The translations under genes were made by a program, and so were the position numbers. From contig URAN01000043.1 in the NCBI GenBank assembly GCA_900545865.1, positions 1-24,241 on the forward strand: a stretch of 24,241 bases of DNA, written 5' to 3'. This DNA comes from an uncultured Eubacteriales bacterium. Lineage in GTDB: Bacteria > Bacillota > Clostridia > Monoglobales > Monoglobaceae. A model generated the notes under the pieces. That model was given only the letters and a program-made list of their open reading frames with translations, was not told the DNA's origin and did not search any database. Shown piece by piece: positions 1 through 7,856 of the stretch (positions are counted from its first letter, which is position 1; every line of letters begins with the position of its first letter).

Positions 1-24
1 GAAAAGGTTTTTTACAAAAAATTT

Positions 25-53
25 GACCGCTGACTTTAACTTTGTCAGCGGTC
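25..53 (-). terminator. Stem-loop, possible minus-strand terminator
   Basis: A perfect 10-bp stem (GACCGCTGAC at 25-34 pairing with 44-53) encloses a 9-nt loop. Read on the minus strand it is followed by an A/T-rich tail with a run of T, which fits a rho-independent terminator. Read on the plus strand there is no T-run. No minus-strand gene is visible to its right, so it may instead be the 3' signal of something outside the window, or a leader structure of the next gene. Confidence 0.35.
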
Positions 54-56
54 TGG

Positions 57-79
57 GTAAACAATAAATAATTGTTTAC
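57..79. promoter_or_regulatory. Perfect inverted repeat upstream of the M15 peptidase, candidate operator
   Basis: GTAAACAAT (57-65) and ATTGTTTAC (71-79) form a perfect 9-bp inverted repeat with a 5-bp AT-rich spacer. It ends about 10 bases before the ribosome binding site of the first gene. The size and symmetry suit a dimeric repressor site. A weak promoter could overlap it (TTGTCA at 42-47, 17-bp gap, TAAATA at 65-70), which would put the repeat over the -10 box. The operator role is inference from position and symmetry. Confidence 0.35.
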
Positions 80-98
80 TCTAAGATGAGGGGTAAGT

Positions 99-929
99 AT
101 GAGCGAGAAAACTTTAAAAAAAGTCTTAATTATTTGTTTTTTAGTTGTTTTTATATCAATTGCTGCGGTGACCGTTACGCTTGTCAAAGGCGGCGGCCGT
201 ACACCGAGCGCAGCAGGTCAAACCGAAACGCGCGTCCAAACCGCGGCGGACGGCAAGGCGGAGACCGAAACGGAATCCCCGGAGGAGACTGAACGGAAGA
301 ATTCCGCCGCTGCGTCAGAGGCAATGCCGTACCGCGGCACGGCATCGGAGATTCCGACCGACATTCAAAATCTTATGATGGGAAAGTCAATGAAAGAGGG
401 AGCAAAAATCAGTTTTGACGAATTGGCGTATCTCAAAATTCCGCACTATGATTTCAACGGCAATGTTACAGAGGGTGAGCTTGTTGTGAACAAAAAGCTT
501 GCCGATGAGGTTCTTGATATTTTTGCCGAGTTATTCGAGATAAGATACCCGATTGAAAAGATGCGGCTTGTCGATTATTATAACGCAAGCGATTTTGATT
601 CGATAGACGACAACAACACGTCCGCATTCAATTATCGCGTATCAACGGCGGGAACGGGAAGTCTTTCGAAACACGCGCTCGGCTGTGCGATTGATATTAA
701 TCCTCAAATAAATCCGTATGTTGCATCGGACGGACGGGGTTCACATTCCAACGCCGCCGAATATTGGTCGCGCGATAAATCAAAATGGACGAGCGACACG
801 GCGAAACGTGCATACATAGGACCCGACAGCGAAATATACTATATTTTTGTAACAGAGCATCATTGGGAATGGGGCGGCTCATGGAGCAGCTATCTTGACT
901 ATCAGCATTTTCAAAAATCGGTTAATTAA
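99..929 (+). CDS. Membrane-anchored M15-family D,D-carboxypeptidase-like protein
   Basis: This is a 276-residue protein with an N-terminal hydrophobic segment (about residues 8-29, signal anchor or signal peptide). A low-complexity linker rich in Glu, Thr and Ala follows (about 31-85), then a C-terminal peptidase domain of the VanY/M15_4 type. The zinc-site signature is visible: SKHALGCAID with His192 and Asp199, then HHWEWGG with His254/His255 and Glu257. The family cleaves D-Ala-containing peptide stems or cross-links of peptidoglycan, so the enzyme should work outside the membrane. The ATG at 99 follows a GAGGGG ribosome binding site. It is the first of a run of same-strand genes leading into the kinase cluster, which suggests wall remodelling linked to that signalling system. 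Exact specificity (D,D- versus L,D-) cannot be read from sequence. Confidence 0.85.
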   Translation: MSEKTLKKVLIICFLVVFISIAAVTVTLVKGGGRTPSAAGQTETRVQTAADGKAETETESPEETERKNSAAASEAMPYRGTASEIPTDIQNLMMGKSMKEGAKISFDELAYLKIPHYDFNGNVTEGELVVNKKLADEVLDIFAELFEIRYPIEKMRLVDYYNASDFDSIDDNNTSAFNYRVSTAGTGSLSKHALGCAIDINPQINPYVASDGRGSHSNAAEYWSRDKSKWTSDTAKRAYIGPDSEIYYIFVTEHHWEWGGSWSSYLDYQHFQKSVN

Positions 930-996
930 TATTGCGGCGCCAACCGCACGCGAATATTATATCTTAAACGATGAACGATGATTAAATCATATATTT

Positions 997-1002
997 AAGG
1001 AG
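997..1002 (+). promoter_or_regulatory. Ribosome binding site that fixes a TTG start
   Basis: AAGGAG lies 8 bases before TTG at 1011. An upstream in-frame GTG at 1002 overlaps the site itself and so cannot be the start. The TTG start gives the N-terminus MRLCMGCM, which matches the two paralogous kinases. Confidence 0.75.
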
Positions 1003-1010
1003 TGAATGTA

Positions 1011-2693
1011 TTGAGATTATGTATGGGCTGTATGACCGACAAGGGCGATAATGTTATATGCCCGATTTGCGGTTTGAACGAAAACGATTTGGCGGCGGCA
1101 TCGCCTGCGTTTATCCGACCGGGGCACGAACTCAAACAAGGTCGGTACACGGTCGGAATTGCACTCGGACAGGGCGGATTCGGGATTACATACATCGGTT
1201 ATGACAATGTTCTCGGGACAAAGGTCGCGATAAAAGAGTATTATCCCTCGGATATTGCCCAAAGAGTACCGGGCGACCGAACCGTTATGCCGTTCACGAA
1301 TTCCGACGGCAATTTTGAACACGGAAAGCAAAAGTTTTTGGAAGAGGCACGAATCCTTGCGAAATTTTCGGATTATCCCGGAATAGTGAGTGTGAGGGAT
1401 TGTTTTGACGAGAACGGGACAGCATATATGGTGATGCAATACCTTGACGGTACGGATTTAAAAACGTATCTCGGACAGCACGGCGGACGGCTCGGCACGG
1501 ACGAGAGCATAAAAATTCTTATGCCCGTGCTTGCCGCGTTGAAGGAAGTCCACAGAGCAGGCGTGATTCACCGCGATATAAGTCCCGACAACATATTTAT
1601 GACTGCGGACGGACAGGTAAAACTGATAGATTTCGGTGCGGCAAGACAAGGCATGGACGGACAAAAGAGCCTTTCGGTGACCCTAAAACCGGGGTATGCA
1701 CCCGAGGAGCAATACCGAACGCGCGGCAATCAAGGACCGTGGACGGACGTTTACGCCCTGACGGCAACGCTCTATCGAATGATAACGGGCAATACACCGC
1801 CCGATTCTCTCGAAAGGCTTATGAATGACGAAATGGTTATTCCGAATTACCTGCCCGAGAATATACGCCTTGCGATTCAAAAAGGAATGGCGGTCAAGGC
1901 GGCGGACAGATTTGCAACGATTGACGAGCTTCAGGCGGCTTTGACGGGCGAATATAAACCCGGTACTCAGGCATCGATGACGAATAAGGCTGTTGCGGTG
2001 CAAAACAGCGGCGGAGTCGGCGCGTTGAACACTAATAACGTTAAAGCGGCTCAAAGCGGCACGGCAAGCGGCTTTAACAAAAAGCTGATTATTTTAGCCG
2101 CGTCACTGGCGGCGGTTCTTGTCTGTGCCGTGACGGCACTTATCATTGTGGCTGTCAGCGGAGGCGGAAACGATTTCGGCGGCGGTGCGCAGACCGCCGT
2201 AACAACGGCGGCACCCAAAAAGACAAAAAAGATTGTCGAGCATACCTATGAGGTGGTTGTAAAGATGTGTACGTGGGAGACAGCGCGCCAAGAGGCGGTT
2301 TCTGCCGGCGGACATCTTGTGACGATAAATGATTCCGATGAATTTACAAAGATAAAGAATATGCTTGACGCTTACAGCAACGTGAGAAACGTCTGGGTCG
2401 GCGCGTGTGCCCCCGAGGGGTATTATACGCACAGCGAGGCGTTGAGTTATTGGAACAGCAGCAGCGCAAAATGGATAACGGGCGAGCCTTTTACTTTTGC
2501 GCGCTGGCGCGAGGGCGAGCCGAGCGGCAGCGACAAAAACACGGGCGTTGCCGAAAGATATATACAGATTTTCAAACCCAAAGCCGACGGTGTATGGTCG
2601 TTCAACGACTCCGGGGATGATATGAGGTTTTATAAATCGGGTTCTCTTGCATATATAATAGAGTATGAAAAAGAAAGAATTGTTGAGGAATAA
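1011..2693 (+). CDS. Transmembrane Ser/Thr protein kinase 1 with zinc ribbon and C-type-lectin-like ectodomain
   Basis: The protein has 560 residues. A CxxC...CxxC zinc ribbon (Cys4, 7, 17, 20) comes first. The Hanks-type kinase domain follows: glycine loop GQGGFG near 53-58, ATP lysine about 75, catalytic HRDISPDN with Asp189, DFG Asp207, and APEEQY. A low-complexity linker leads to one membrane helix (about 357-383). The extracellular part (about 405-558) has a C-type-lectin fold signature: HLVTINDSDEF, VWVGA, KWITGEPF, GEPSG, WSFNDSGDD and a closing YIIEYE. The kinase should sit inside and the lectin-like domain outside, possibly binding a glycan or wall fragment. The HRD loop has Ser where most Ser/Thr kinases have Lys. 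That is shared by all three kinases here and seems a feature of this subfamily rather than inactivation. The GH3 gene follows after 22 bases. Ligand and substrates are unknown. Confidence 0.93.
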   Translation: MRLCMGCMTDKGDNVICPICGLNENDLAAASPAFIRPGHELKQGRYTVGIALGQGGFGITYIGYDNVLGTKVAIKEYYPSDIAQRVPGDRTVMPFTNSDGNFEHGKQKFLEEARILAKFSDYPGIVSVRDCFDENGTAYMVMQYLDGTDLKTYLGQHGGRLGTDESIKILMPVLAALKEVHRAGVIHRDISPDNIFMTADGQVKLIDFGAARQGMDGQKSLSVTLKPGYAPEEQYRTRGNQGPWTDVYALTATLYRMITGNTPPDSLERLMNDEMVIPNYLPENIRLAIQKGMAVKAADRFATIDELQAALTGEYKPGTQASMTNKAVAVQNSGGVGALNTNNVKAAQSGTASGFNKKLIILAASLAAVLVCAVTALIIVAVSGGGNDFGGGAQTAVTTAAPKKTKKIVEHTYEVVVKMCTWETARQEAVSAGGHLVTINDSDEFTKIKNMLDAYSNVRNVWVGACAPEGYYTHSEALSYWNSSSAKWITGEPFTFARWREGEPSGSDKNTGVAERYIQIFKPKADGVWSFNDSGDDMRFYKSGSLAYIIEYEKERIVEE

Positions 2694-2715
2694 GACGAAC
2701 GGAAAGGAATTTAAT

Positions 2716-3954
2716 ATGAGAAATAAAAACGGAAAAAAGATTACAGCATTGGTTTTGGCGGCGCTGATTGCCGTAACGGAGTTGGCGTGCGGCTGTTCGA
2801 AAGATAACAAAAAAGCATCTCAAAATTCATCGGTAACAGATGTTCAAACCGAGGATGAATCGGGCGGCAAAAAGACGAACGCATCGGATGGAAAGAGCCA
2901 AAATACATCTTTAAACGAAAAAGTCAATGAAAAGGTGCAAAATATGACTCTTGACGAAAAGATATGGCAGATGTTTTTTGTCAGACCCGAGGATATAATC
3001 GATATAGGCGTTGCCGTACAGGCAGGCGACGCAACCAAACAGGCACTGGAGAGCTGTCCCGTCGGAGGAATAATCTATTTTTCACAGAATATCAAAGACG
3101 CCGAACAGCTAAAAAATATGATTTCGGCAACGCAAAGCTACAGCAAAACGCCGCTGTTTATCGCGGTTGACGAAGAGGGCGGCAGGGTTGCGAGACTCGG
3201 CAACGCAGGGCTTTATGAACCCAAGATAGAGCCTATGGCGCAAATCGGAGCGAGCGGCAACACCGACAAAGCGGCGGCGGTCGGAGAGAAACTCAGCGAA
3301 AACCTGAAAAAATTCGGATTTAACGTGGATTTCGCACCTGTGGCGGACGTTATCACCGTTGCGAACAACGAGGATATAGGCGACCGTTCATTCGGAAAAG
3401 ACCCAAAGATTGTTGCGGATATGGTCGCGGCAGAGGTAAAGGCGATGCAGGACACGGGCGTGTCGGCAACCCTCAAACACTTTCCGAGCAACGGCAGCAT
3501 AGAGGAAAACACGCACAAGAGCGCAGGTGTTTGCACACGCACATACGAACAGATGAAAGAGTGTGAGTTTATACCGTTTAAGTCGGGAATCGCCGCAGGG
3601 GCGGACTTTGTTATGGTTGCGCATATGGGCGTTGCGACTGTTGAAAACGGTACGCCGTCAACCCTTTCAAAAACGGTTATACAGGAATGGCTCAGAGGTG
3701 AACTCGGCTTTGAAAAGATTGTTATTTCGGACGCGCTCAATATGGGTGCGATTACGTCAAAATACAGCGCGGCGGACGCGGCAAAGAGAGCAGTCAAAGC
3801 CGGGGTTGACTTTGTGCTTATGTCACCCGAACCCAAGGCGGCGTTTGCCGCGATAAAGGATGCTGTGACATCGGGCGAAATATCGGAGGAGCGCATTGAC
3901 GAGTCGGTTCGCCGAATTATCTCGATGAAGCTCTCACGCGGAGTTATGAATTAA
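2716..3954 (+). CDS. GH3-family beta-N-acetylhexosaminidase-like lipoprotein
   Basis: The protein has 412 residues with a lipoprotein-type signal (basic start, hydrophobic core, then LACGC near residues 20-26), so it is probably anchored on the outer face of the membrane. A charged linker precedes a NagZ-like GH3 barrel: IAVDEEGGRVARLG, VDFAPVADV, DRSFGKDP, KHFPSNG, VMVAHMG and SDALNMGAI with the likely nucleophile Asp339. The family removes terminal beta-GlcNAc, typically from muropeptides. In NagZ the acid/base is a D-x-H dyad after KHFPGHG. Here that position reads NTH (Asn265, His267), so the Asp is replaced and activity may be altered. I chose the ATG at 2716 because GGAAAGGA precedes it and the signal peptide starts there; an in-frame ATG at 2665 lies inside the kinase 1 gene. 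It sits between two kinases, consistent with processing wall fragments that they sense (inference). Confidence 0.88.
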   Translation: MRNKNGKKITALVLAALIAVTELACGCSKDNKKASQNSSVTDVQTEDESGGKKTNASDGKSQNTSLNEKVNEKVQNMTLDEKIWQMFFVRPEDIIDIGVAVQAGDATKQALESCPVGGIIYFSQNIKDAEQLKNMISATQSYSKTPLFIAVDEEGGRVARLGNAGLYEPKIEPMAQIGASGNTDKAAAVGEKLSENLKKFGFNVDFAPVADVITVANNEDIGDRSFGKDPKIVADMVAAEVKAMQDTGVSATLKHFPSNGSIEENTHKSAGVCTRTYEQMKECEFIPFKSGIAAGADFVMVAHMGVATVENGTPSTLSKTVIQEWLRGELGFEKIVISDALNMGAITSKYSAADAAKRAVKAGVDFVLMSPEPKAAFAAIKDAVTSGEISEERIDESVRRIISMKLSRGVMN

Positions 3955-3976
3955 ATTAAATCTATATAAAAATAAA

Positions 3977-3996
3977 CGGAAACACGGATGTTTCCG
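3977..3996 (+). other. Small hairpin in the leader of kinase 2
   Basis: CGGAAAC (3977-3983) and GTTTCCG (3990-3996) form a perfect 7-bp stem with a 6-base loop in the 59-base gap before kinase 2. It ends 4 bases before the GGAG ribosome binding site. There is no T-run, so it is not a classic terminator. It could affect mRNA processing or translation. Confidence 0.3.
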
Positions 3997-4000
3997 AACG

Positions 4001-4004
4001 GGAG
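4001..4004 (+). promoter_or_regulatory. Ribosome binding site that fixes the kinase 2 start
   Basis: GGAG is 9 bases before TTG at 4014 and only 3 bases before the in-frame TTG at 4008. The 4014 start gives MSLCMGCM, identical to the N-terminus of kinase 3, and is preferred. Confidence 0.65.
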
Positions 4005-4013
4005 TGATTGAGT

Positions 4014-5726
4014 TTGAGTTTATGTATGGGTTGTATGACCGACAAAGGCGAAAACGTGATTTGTCCGCATTGCGGACTTAATGAAAACGACCTCGGCGGT
4101 GCTTCGCCGGCGTTTATAAAGCCCGGATACGTGTTGAACGACAGGTATATTGTCGGAATCGCGCTGGGTCAGGGCGGGTTCGGAATTACATATATCGGTT
4201 TTGACAAGGTTCTCGGTCAGAGGGTCGCGATAAAAGAATACTATCCGTCGGATATTGCTCAAAGAGTGCCGGGCGACAGAACGGTTATGCCGTTCACGAA
4301 TTCCGACAGTAATTTTGAACACGGAAAACAAAAGTTTATTGATGAGGCGCGAACCCTCGGACGTTTTTCGGGGTATCACGGAATTGTCGAGGTTAAGGAC
4401 TGTTTTAACGCCAACGGAACAGCGTATATGGTGATGCAATACCTTGACGGAACGGATATGAAGGGCTATCTCAACAAACGCGGCGGACACCTCGGCGAAA
4501 AAGAGAGCATAAGTATTTTAACGCCTGTTATCGAGGCGTTAAAAGAGGTTCACAAAGCAGGCGTGATTCACCGCGACATAAGCCCCGATAACATATTTAT
4601 GACCTCGGACGGACAGGTAAAGCTGATAGACTTCGGCGCGGCAAAACAGGCGGTCGGCGGACAAAAAAGCCTTTCGGTGACATTAAAACCGGGGTATGCG
4701 CCCGAGGAGCAATACCGAACGCGCGGCAATCAAGGTCCGTGGACGGATGTTTATGCCCTGACGGCAACGCTGTATAAGATGCTTACGGGCAACACGCCGC
4801 CCGATTCTCTCGACCGCGCGATAAATGACGAACTTGTGATACCGAATTATTTATCGCCGAATGTACAGTTTGCCCTCAGAAAGGGAATGGCGGTCAAGGC
4901 GGCGGACAGGTTTGAGAGCGTTGATGATCTTCAGAGGGCGCTTATGATGAGCGGACAGATTCCGAGCGGCGAAATGCGGAAACAGGGCATCGCCGCGGAT
5001 CCGAGCATAAGACCCGATAACCGTAATGTTTCACAAATGCACGGCGGCGGATATATTCCGCCGAATAATATGCCGAATGTAAATTCGGGCAATTATTCGG
5101 GGGACAATTCGGATAAAAGCAAAACCGCGCTTATTATAATCGTTTCGATACTTGCGGTTTTGGTCGCGGCGCTGATTGCGGCGGCGGCGGTATCTCTTGC
5201 CAAAGGCAACTCAAACGATAATCAATCGGATATTCGGCTTGCTGATAATACCACGGTAAAAGAAGAACCTTATCGGTGCGGATACTTTCCGAGTGCAACC
5301 GCGTCCGGTGTGACCGAGGCAACCTCGGCAAACAGAAAATACGGGCCGTATTATGCAACGGACGGACAATGTGACACGGCGTGGAATGTCCCGGGCGGAG
5401 TAGGACAGTGGATAAAGCTTTTCGCCGATTCGCCGCAAAAGGTCAAGGGGGTAAAAATTCTGAACGGCTATACAAAATACAGTGACGGTTACGGAATGTG
5501 GATATATTACGCAAATTCAAGACCCAAAGATATAACAATTTCGTTTTCGGACGGAACATCGGTGGCAAAAACCCTTGAAGATGTGTTCGATAAGGCGAAT
5601 TATATATATCAGGATGTGGATTTCGGCGGTATAAAGACGACCGATTATATAAAAATAACCATTGACAGTATATACCGAGGTACAAAGTGGAATGACTGTT
5701 GTATTACCGAAATCAAGCCGTATTAG
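4014..5726 (+). CDS. Transmembrane Ser/Thr protein kinase 2 with zinc ribbon and discoidin/NADase-type glycan-binding ectodomain
   Basis: The protein has 570 residues and the same plan as kinase 1. The zinc ribbon (Cys4, 7, 17, 20) and the kinase domain (GQGGFG near 52-57, Lys about 74, HRDISPDN with His186, DFG, APEEQY) are nearly identical to kinase 1. A Gly/Asn/Pro-rich linker leads to one membrane helix (about 369-397). The ectodomain (about 425-570) is unrelated to that of kinase 1. Motifs such as YYATDGQCDTAWNV, GQWIKL, VKGVKILNGYTK and a final WNDCCITEI resemble the discoidin-like, NADase-type glycan-binding module, a beta-sandwich of about 140 residues. The substituent that it binds cannot be predicted. 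The PP2C gene follows after 24 bases, a usual kinase/phosphatase pairing. Several stretches match kinase 1 almost base for base, pointing to recent duplication or gene conversion of the catalytic half. Confidence 0.92.
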   Translation: MSLCMGCMTDKGENVICPHCGLNENDLGGASPAFIKPGYVLNDRYIVGIALGQGGFGITYIGFDKVLGQRVAIKEYYPSDIAQRVPGDRTVMPFTNSDSNFEHGKQKFIDEARTLGRFSGYHGIVEVKDCFNANGTAYMVMQYLDGTDMKGYLNKRGGHLGEKESISILTPVIEALKEVHKAGVIHRDISPDNIFMTSDGQVKLIDFGAAKQAVGGQKSLSVTLKPGYAPEEQYRTRGNQGPWTDVYALTATLYKMLTGNTPPDSLDRAINDELVIPNYLSPNVQFALRKGMAVKAADRFESVDDLQRALMMSGQIPSGEMRKQGIAADPSIRPDNRNVSQMHGGGYIPPNNMPNVNSGNYSGDNSDKSKTALIIIVSILAVLVAALIAAAAVSLAKGNSNDNQSDIRLADNTTVKEEPYRCGYFPSATASGVTEATSANRKYGPYYATDGQCDTAWNVPGGVGQWIKLFADSPQKVKGVKILNGYTKYSDGYGMWIYYANSRPKDITISFSDGTSVAKTLEDVFDKANYIYQDVDFGGIKTTDYIKITIDSIYRGTKWNDCCITEIKPY

Positions 5727-5750
5727 GCAGAGTTTGAGGGAGGAATAATA

Positions 5751-6653
5751 TTGAGATTCTTTAAAAAAGCCGACAGGACGGCTATTGCCGATGAAAAGGC
5801 GATGAAGAAGCGAAAAAAGAGAGCCGCAAAAGCGGCGAGGCGAATGCCGCGCGACACGTTCTCGTCCGATGACGAGCCGATAACAATGACGATCCGCGAG
5901 ACGCACGAACAGCTCTATATCGAGCCGGATAATGCCCAGACGATAGGTATGCGCGAGGAACAGCAGGACGCGTTTATTTTCAGCAATGTCTATAGTGATG
6001 ACGACAACGCCGACATCGGATGCGTGGCGGTTTTGGCTGACGGAATGGGCGGTCTTGCCGATGGCTATGCGGCGGCAAGCACAGGCGTAGAGGAGTTTTT
6101 GAATGTGTATTCAAGCGAGGTCAAAGACGGTGAGCTTACCCTTGCGGCAATGGAGGACGCGGTGTATTCGGCGAACCGCGCCGTGTGTCGAATAGGCAAC
6201 AGCGGCGCAACGCTTATCGGCGCGGTGGTAAGGGATAAAGAGCTGTGCTGGGTATCTGTCGGCGACAGCCACATATACCTTATGCGAAACGGAATGCTGA
6301 GACAGCTCAACGTTGACCATATATACGCGCGCGAGCTTGACGAAATGGCGAGCCGCGGCGAGATAACATTTCAGGAGGCGGCGAGCAATTATGAGAGAGA
6401 GGCTCTGACCTCATATCTCGGGCTTGACACCCTTTCGGAGATAGACAAAAACGAGCGGCGCTTTCCGCTCAGAATGGGGGATATAATTCTGCTTTGCAGC
6501 GACGGAGTATACAAAACCCTCGGCGATGACGAAATCGAGATGATTTTAAGCAATTCGAAAAGGCGGACGGCTCAGGCTATTATAAACGCGGTTGAGCAAA
6601 AGCAAAGGGCGGCACAGGACAATGCGACCGCCGTGATATTCAAAATTATATAG
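5751..6653 (+). CDS. PP2C-family Ser/Thr phosphatase 1
   Basis: The protein has 300 residues. A strongly basic N-terminal tail of about 45 residues precedes a complete PP2C (PPM) domain. Metal-binding and core motifs are REEQQDAF (Asp73), LADGMGG (Asp97), GATLIGAVV, SVGDSHIYLM, LLCSDGVY (Asp251) and QDNATAVI (Asp290). The family removes phosphate from Ser/Thr using Mn or Mg, and it should reverse the neighbouring kinases in the cytoplasm. The start is TTG at 5751 with AGGGAGG about 7 bases upstream. The Lys/Arg-rich tail is not part of the usual domain and could bind the membrane surface or a partner. No membrane segment is present. Confidence 0.93.
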   Translation: MRFFKKADRTAIADEKAMKKRKKRAAKAARRMPRDTFSSDDEPITMTIRETHEQLYIEPDNAQTIGMREEQQDAFIFSNVYSDDDNADIGCVAVLADGMGGLADGYAAASTGVEEFLNVYSSEVKDGELTLAAMEDAVYSANRAVCRIGNSGATLIGAVVRDKELCWVSVGDSHIYLMRNGMLRQLNVDHIYARELDEMASRGEITFQEAASNYEREALTSYLGLDTLSEIDKNERRFPLRMGDIILLCSDGVYKTLGDDEIEMILSNSKRRTAQAIINAVEQKQRAAQDNATAVIFKII

Positions 6654-6708
6654 AAAAAAATTAAAAATAAAAATATACAAAAGCCAAAATGGCGGAACAG
6701 GAGTTATG

Positions 6709-7830
6709 ATGAAGAAAATAGGATGTATTTTAGGAGTTTGGTTATTGGTGCTTATGCAGGTCACGGCATTTGCGGAATCGGCACCGGCGGCGGTCAGAGA
6801 GGCAAGCAAAAGTGTTGTCAGGGTTATTTCCGAAACGGATTCGGGGACGGCGTTCGGCACGGGCTTTGCCATAGGCGAAACATCACCGGTATCTTATATC
6901 GTTACCAATTATCACGTTGTCGATGGCGCAAAGAGAGTGTCTATTCTTTTATCGAGAGATAATATGATTGACGCAGAGGTTATGACGCCGCTTCCGGCAT
7001 CGGATATTGCGATTTTGAGATTGAAATCGCCGGTCAACCTTAACCCGATTAAGTTAAACGACAGCGAGGTCAAAGCGGGAACGGGCGGTTATGCTCTCGG
7101 CTTTCCGGGGGATGTTGACGCTTTGTCGGGTGCAATTGACCAAGAGGTGAAAATCCGCAGCGGTAATATAGGTTCGCAAAACTCGATACAGATTTACGAA
7201 AACTTTCAGGCGCTCAGCGTATATGTGCTTGATGTGACGATAAGCAACGGCGATTCGGGCGGCCCGTTTGTCAATGACAAAGGTGAGGTTGTCGGCATTA
7301 ACTTTGCAAAATCCAACAGGACGGACGGCATAGGCGTTGCGATAAAAATATCCGAGCTTACAAAGGTTCTTGACCAGAACGGAATACCGTATATCAAGGC
7401 ACAGTCAATGAAAATAGCGTGGGTTGCGCTTATCGTTGTCGGAGTTATCTTTGTCGGTGCGATTGCATTTTTAATCATTGTGCTTGTTAAAAAACACAAA
7501 AAGGCAAAACCCGTTTTGTATTGCGTAAGCGGCGAATTTATGGGTCAGAGATTCTATCTTGACGATAACGGCGTTACCATAGGCAGAGACCCGATGGTGT
7601 GTCAAATCGTTATGCCTGCCGATTCACCGGGAATAAGCCGTGCACACTGTACGGTCAGATACGAAAAGAGTCAGCAGGGATTCTATGTGACGGATTTGTC
7701 ATCGGCAAACGGTACATATCTTGCGAACGGAACAAAGCTTCAGCCGAAAGTGCCGACCGTTCTCTTAAACGGCGCGCGGTTCTATATCGGCGACAGGACG
7801 GCGATGTTCAGCGTAGGCTTGGAAAAATAA
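6709..7830 (+). CDS. Membrane trypsin-like serine protease with cytoplasmic FHA domain
   Basis: The protein has 373 residues: a signal peptide (about 1-23), a trypsin/HtrA-type protease domain, one membrane helix (about 236-260) and a C-terminal FHA domain (about 275-370). The triad is visible as NYHVVDG (His69), ASDIAIL (Asp99) and SNGDSGGPF (Ser183). The FHA domain keeps the phosphothreonine-binding residues: IGRDP, SRAHC and SANGTYL. The protease should be outside and the FHA inside, so cytoplasmic phosphorylation could recruit or gate a surface protease, or the protease state could be signalled inward. No PDZ domain is seen, unlike most HtrA proteins. Two ATGs are possible (6706 and 6709); CAGGAG ending at 6703 favours 6709. 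It lies between the two PP2C genes. Confidence 0.92.
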   Translation: MKKIGCILGVWLLVLMQVTAFAESAPAAVREASKSVVRVISETDSGTAFGTGFAIGETSPVSYIVTNYHVVDGAKRVSILLSRDNMIDAEVMTPLPASDIAILRLKSPVNLNPIKLNDSEVKAGTGGYALGFPGDVDALSGAIDQEVKIRSGNIGSQNSIQIYENFQALSVYVLDVTISNGDSGGPFVNDKGEVVGINFAKSNRTDGIGVAIKISELTKVLDQNGIPYIKAQSMKIAWVALIVVGVIFVGAIAFLIIVLVKKHKKAKPVLYCVSGEFMGQRFYLDDNGVTIGRDPMVCQIVMPADSPGISRAHCTVRYEKSQQGFYVTDLSSANGTYLANGTKLQPKVPTVLLNGARFYIGDRTAMFSVGLEK

Positions 7831-7842
7831 AGTCGGAAAAAT

Positions 7843-7850
7843 AAAGGAGG
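7843..7850 (+). promoter_or_regulatory. Ribosome binding site that decides the PP2C 2 start
   Basis: AAAGGAGG ends directly against an in-frame ATG at 7851 and is 6 bases from the ATG at 7857. The second ATG is the likely start. Confidence 0.7.
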
Positions 7851-7856
7851 ATGACC

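Noticed and set aside
927..959. Weak inverted repeat with TAATATT arms after the peptidase stop
   Set aside because: The stem is interrupted and AT-rich, and there is no T-run, so a terminator is not supported.
2103..2810. Long minus-strand open frame of 235 codons opposite kinase 1 and the GH3 start
   Set aside because: It is antisense to well-supported genes, has no ribosome binding site and shows no domain pattern; the codon bias of the sense gene explains it.
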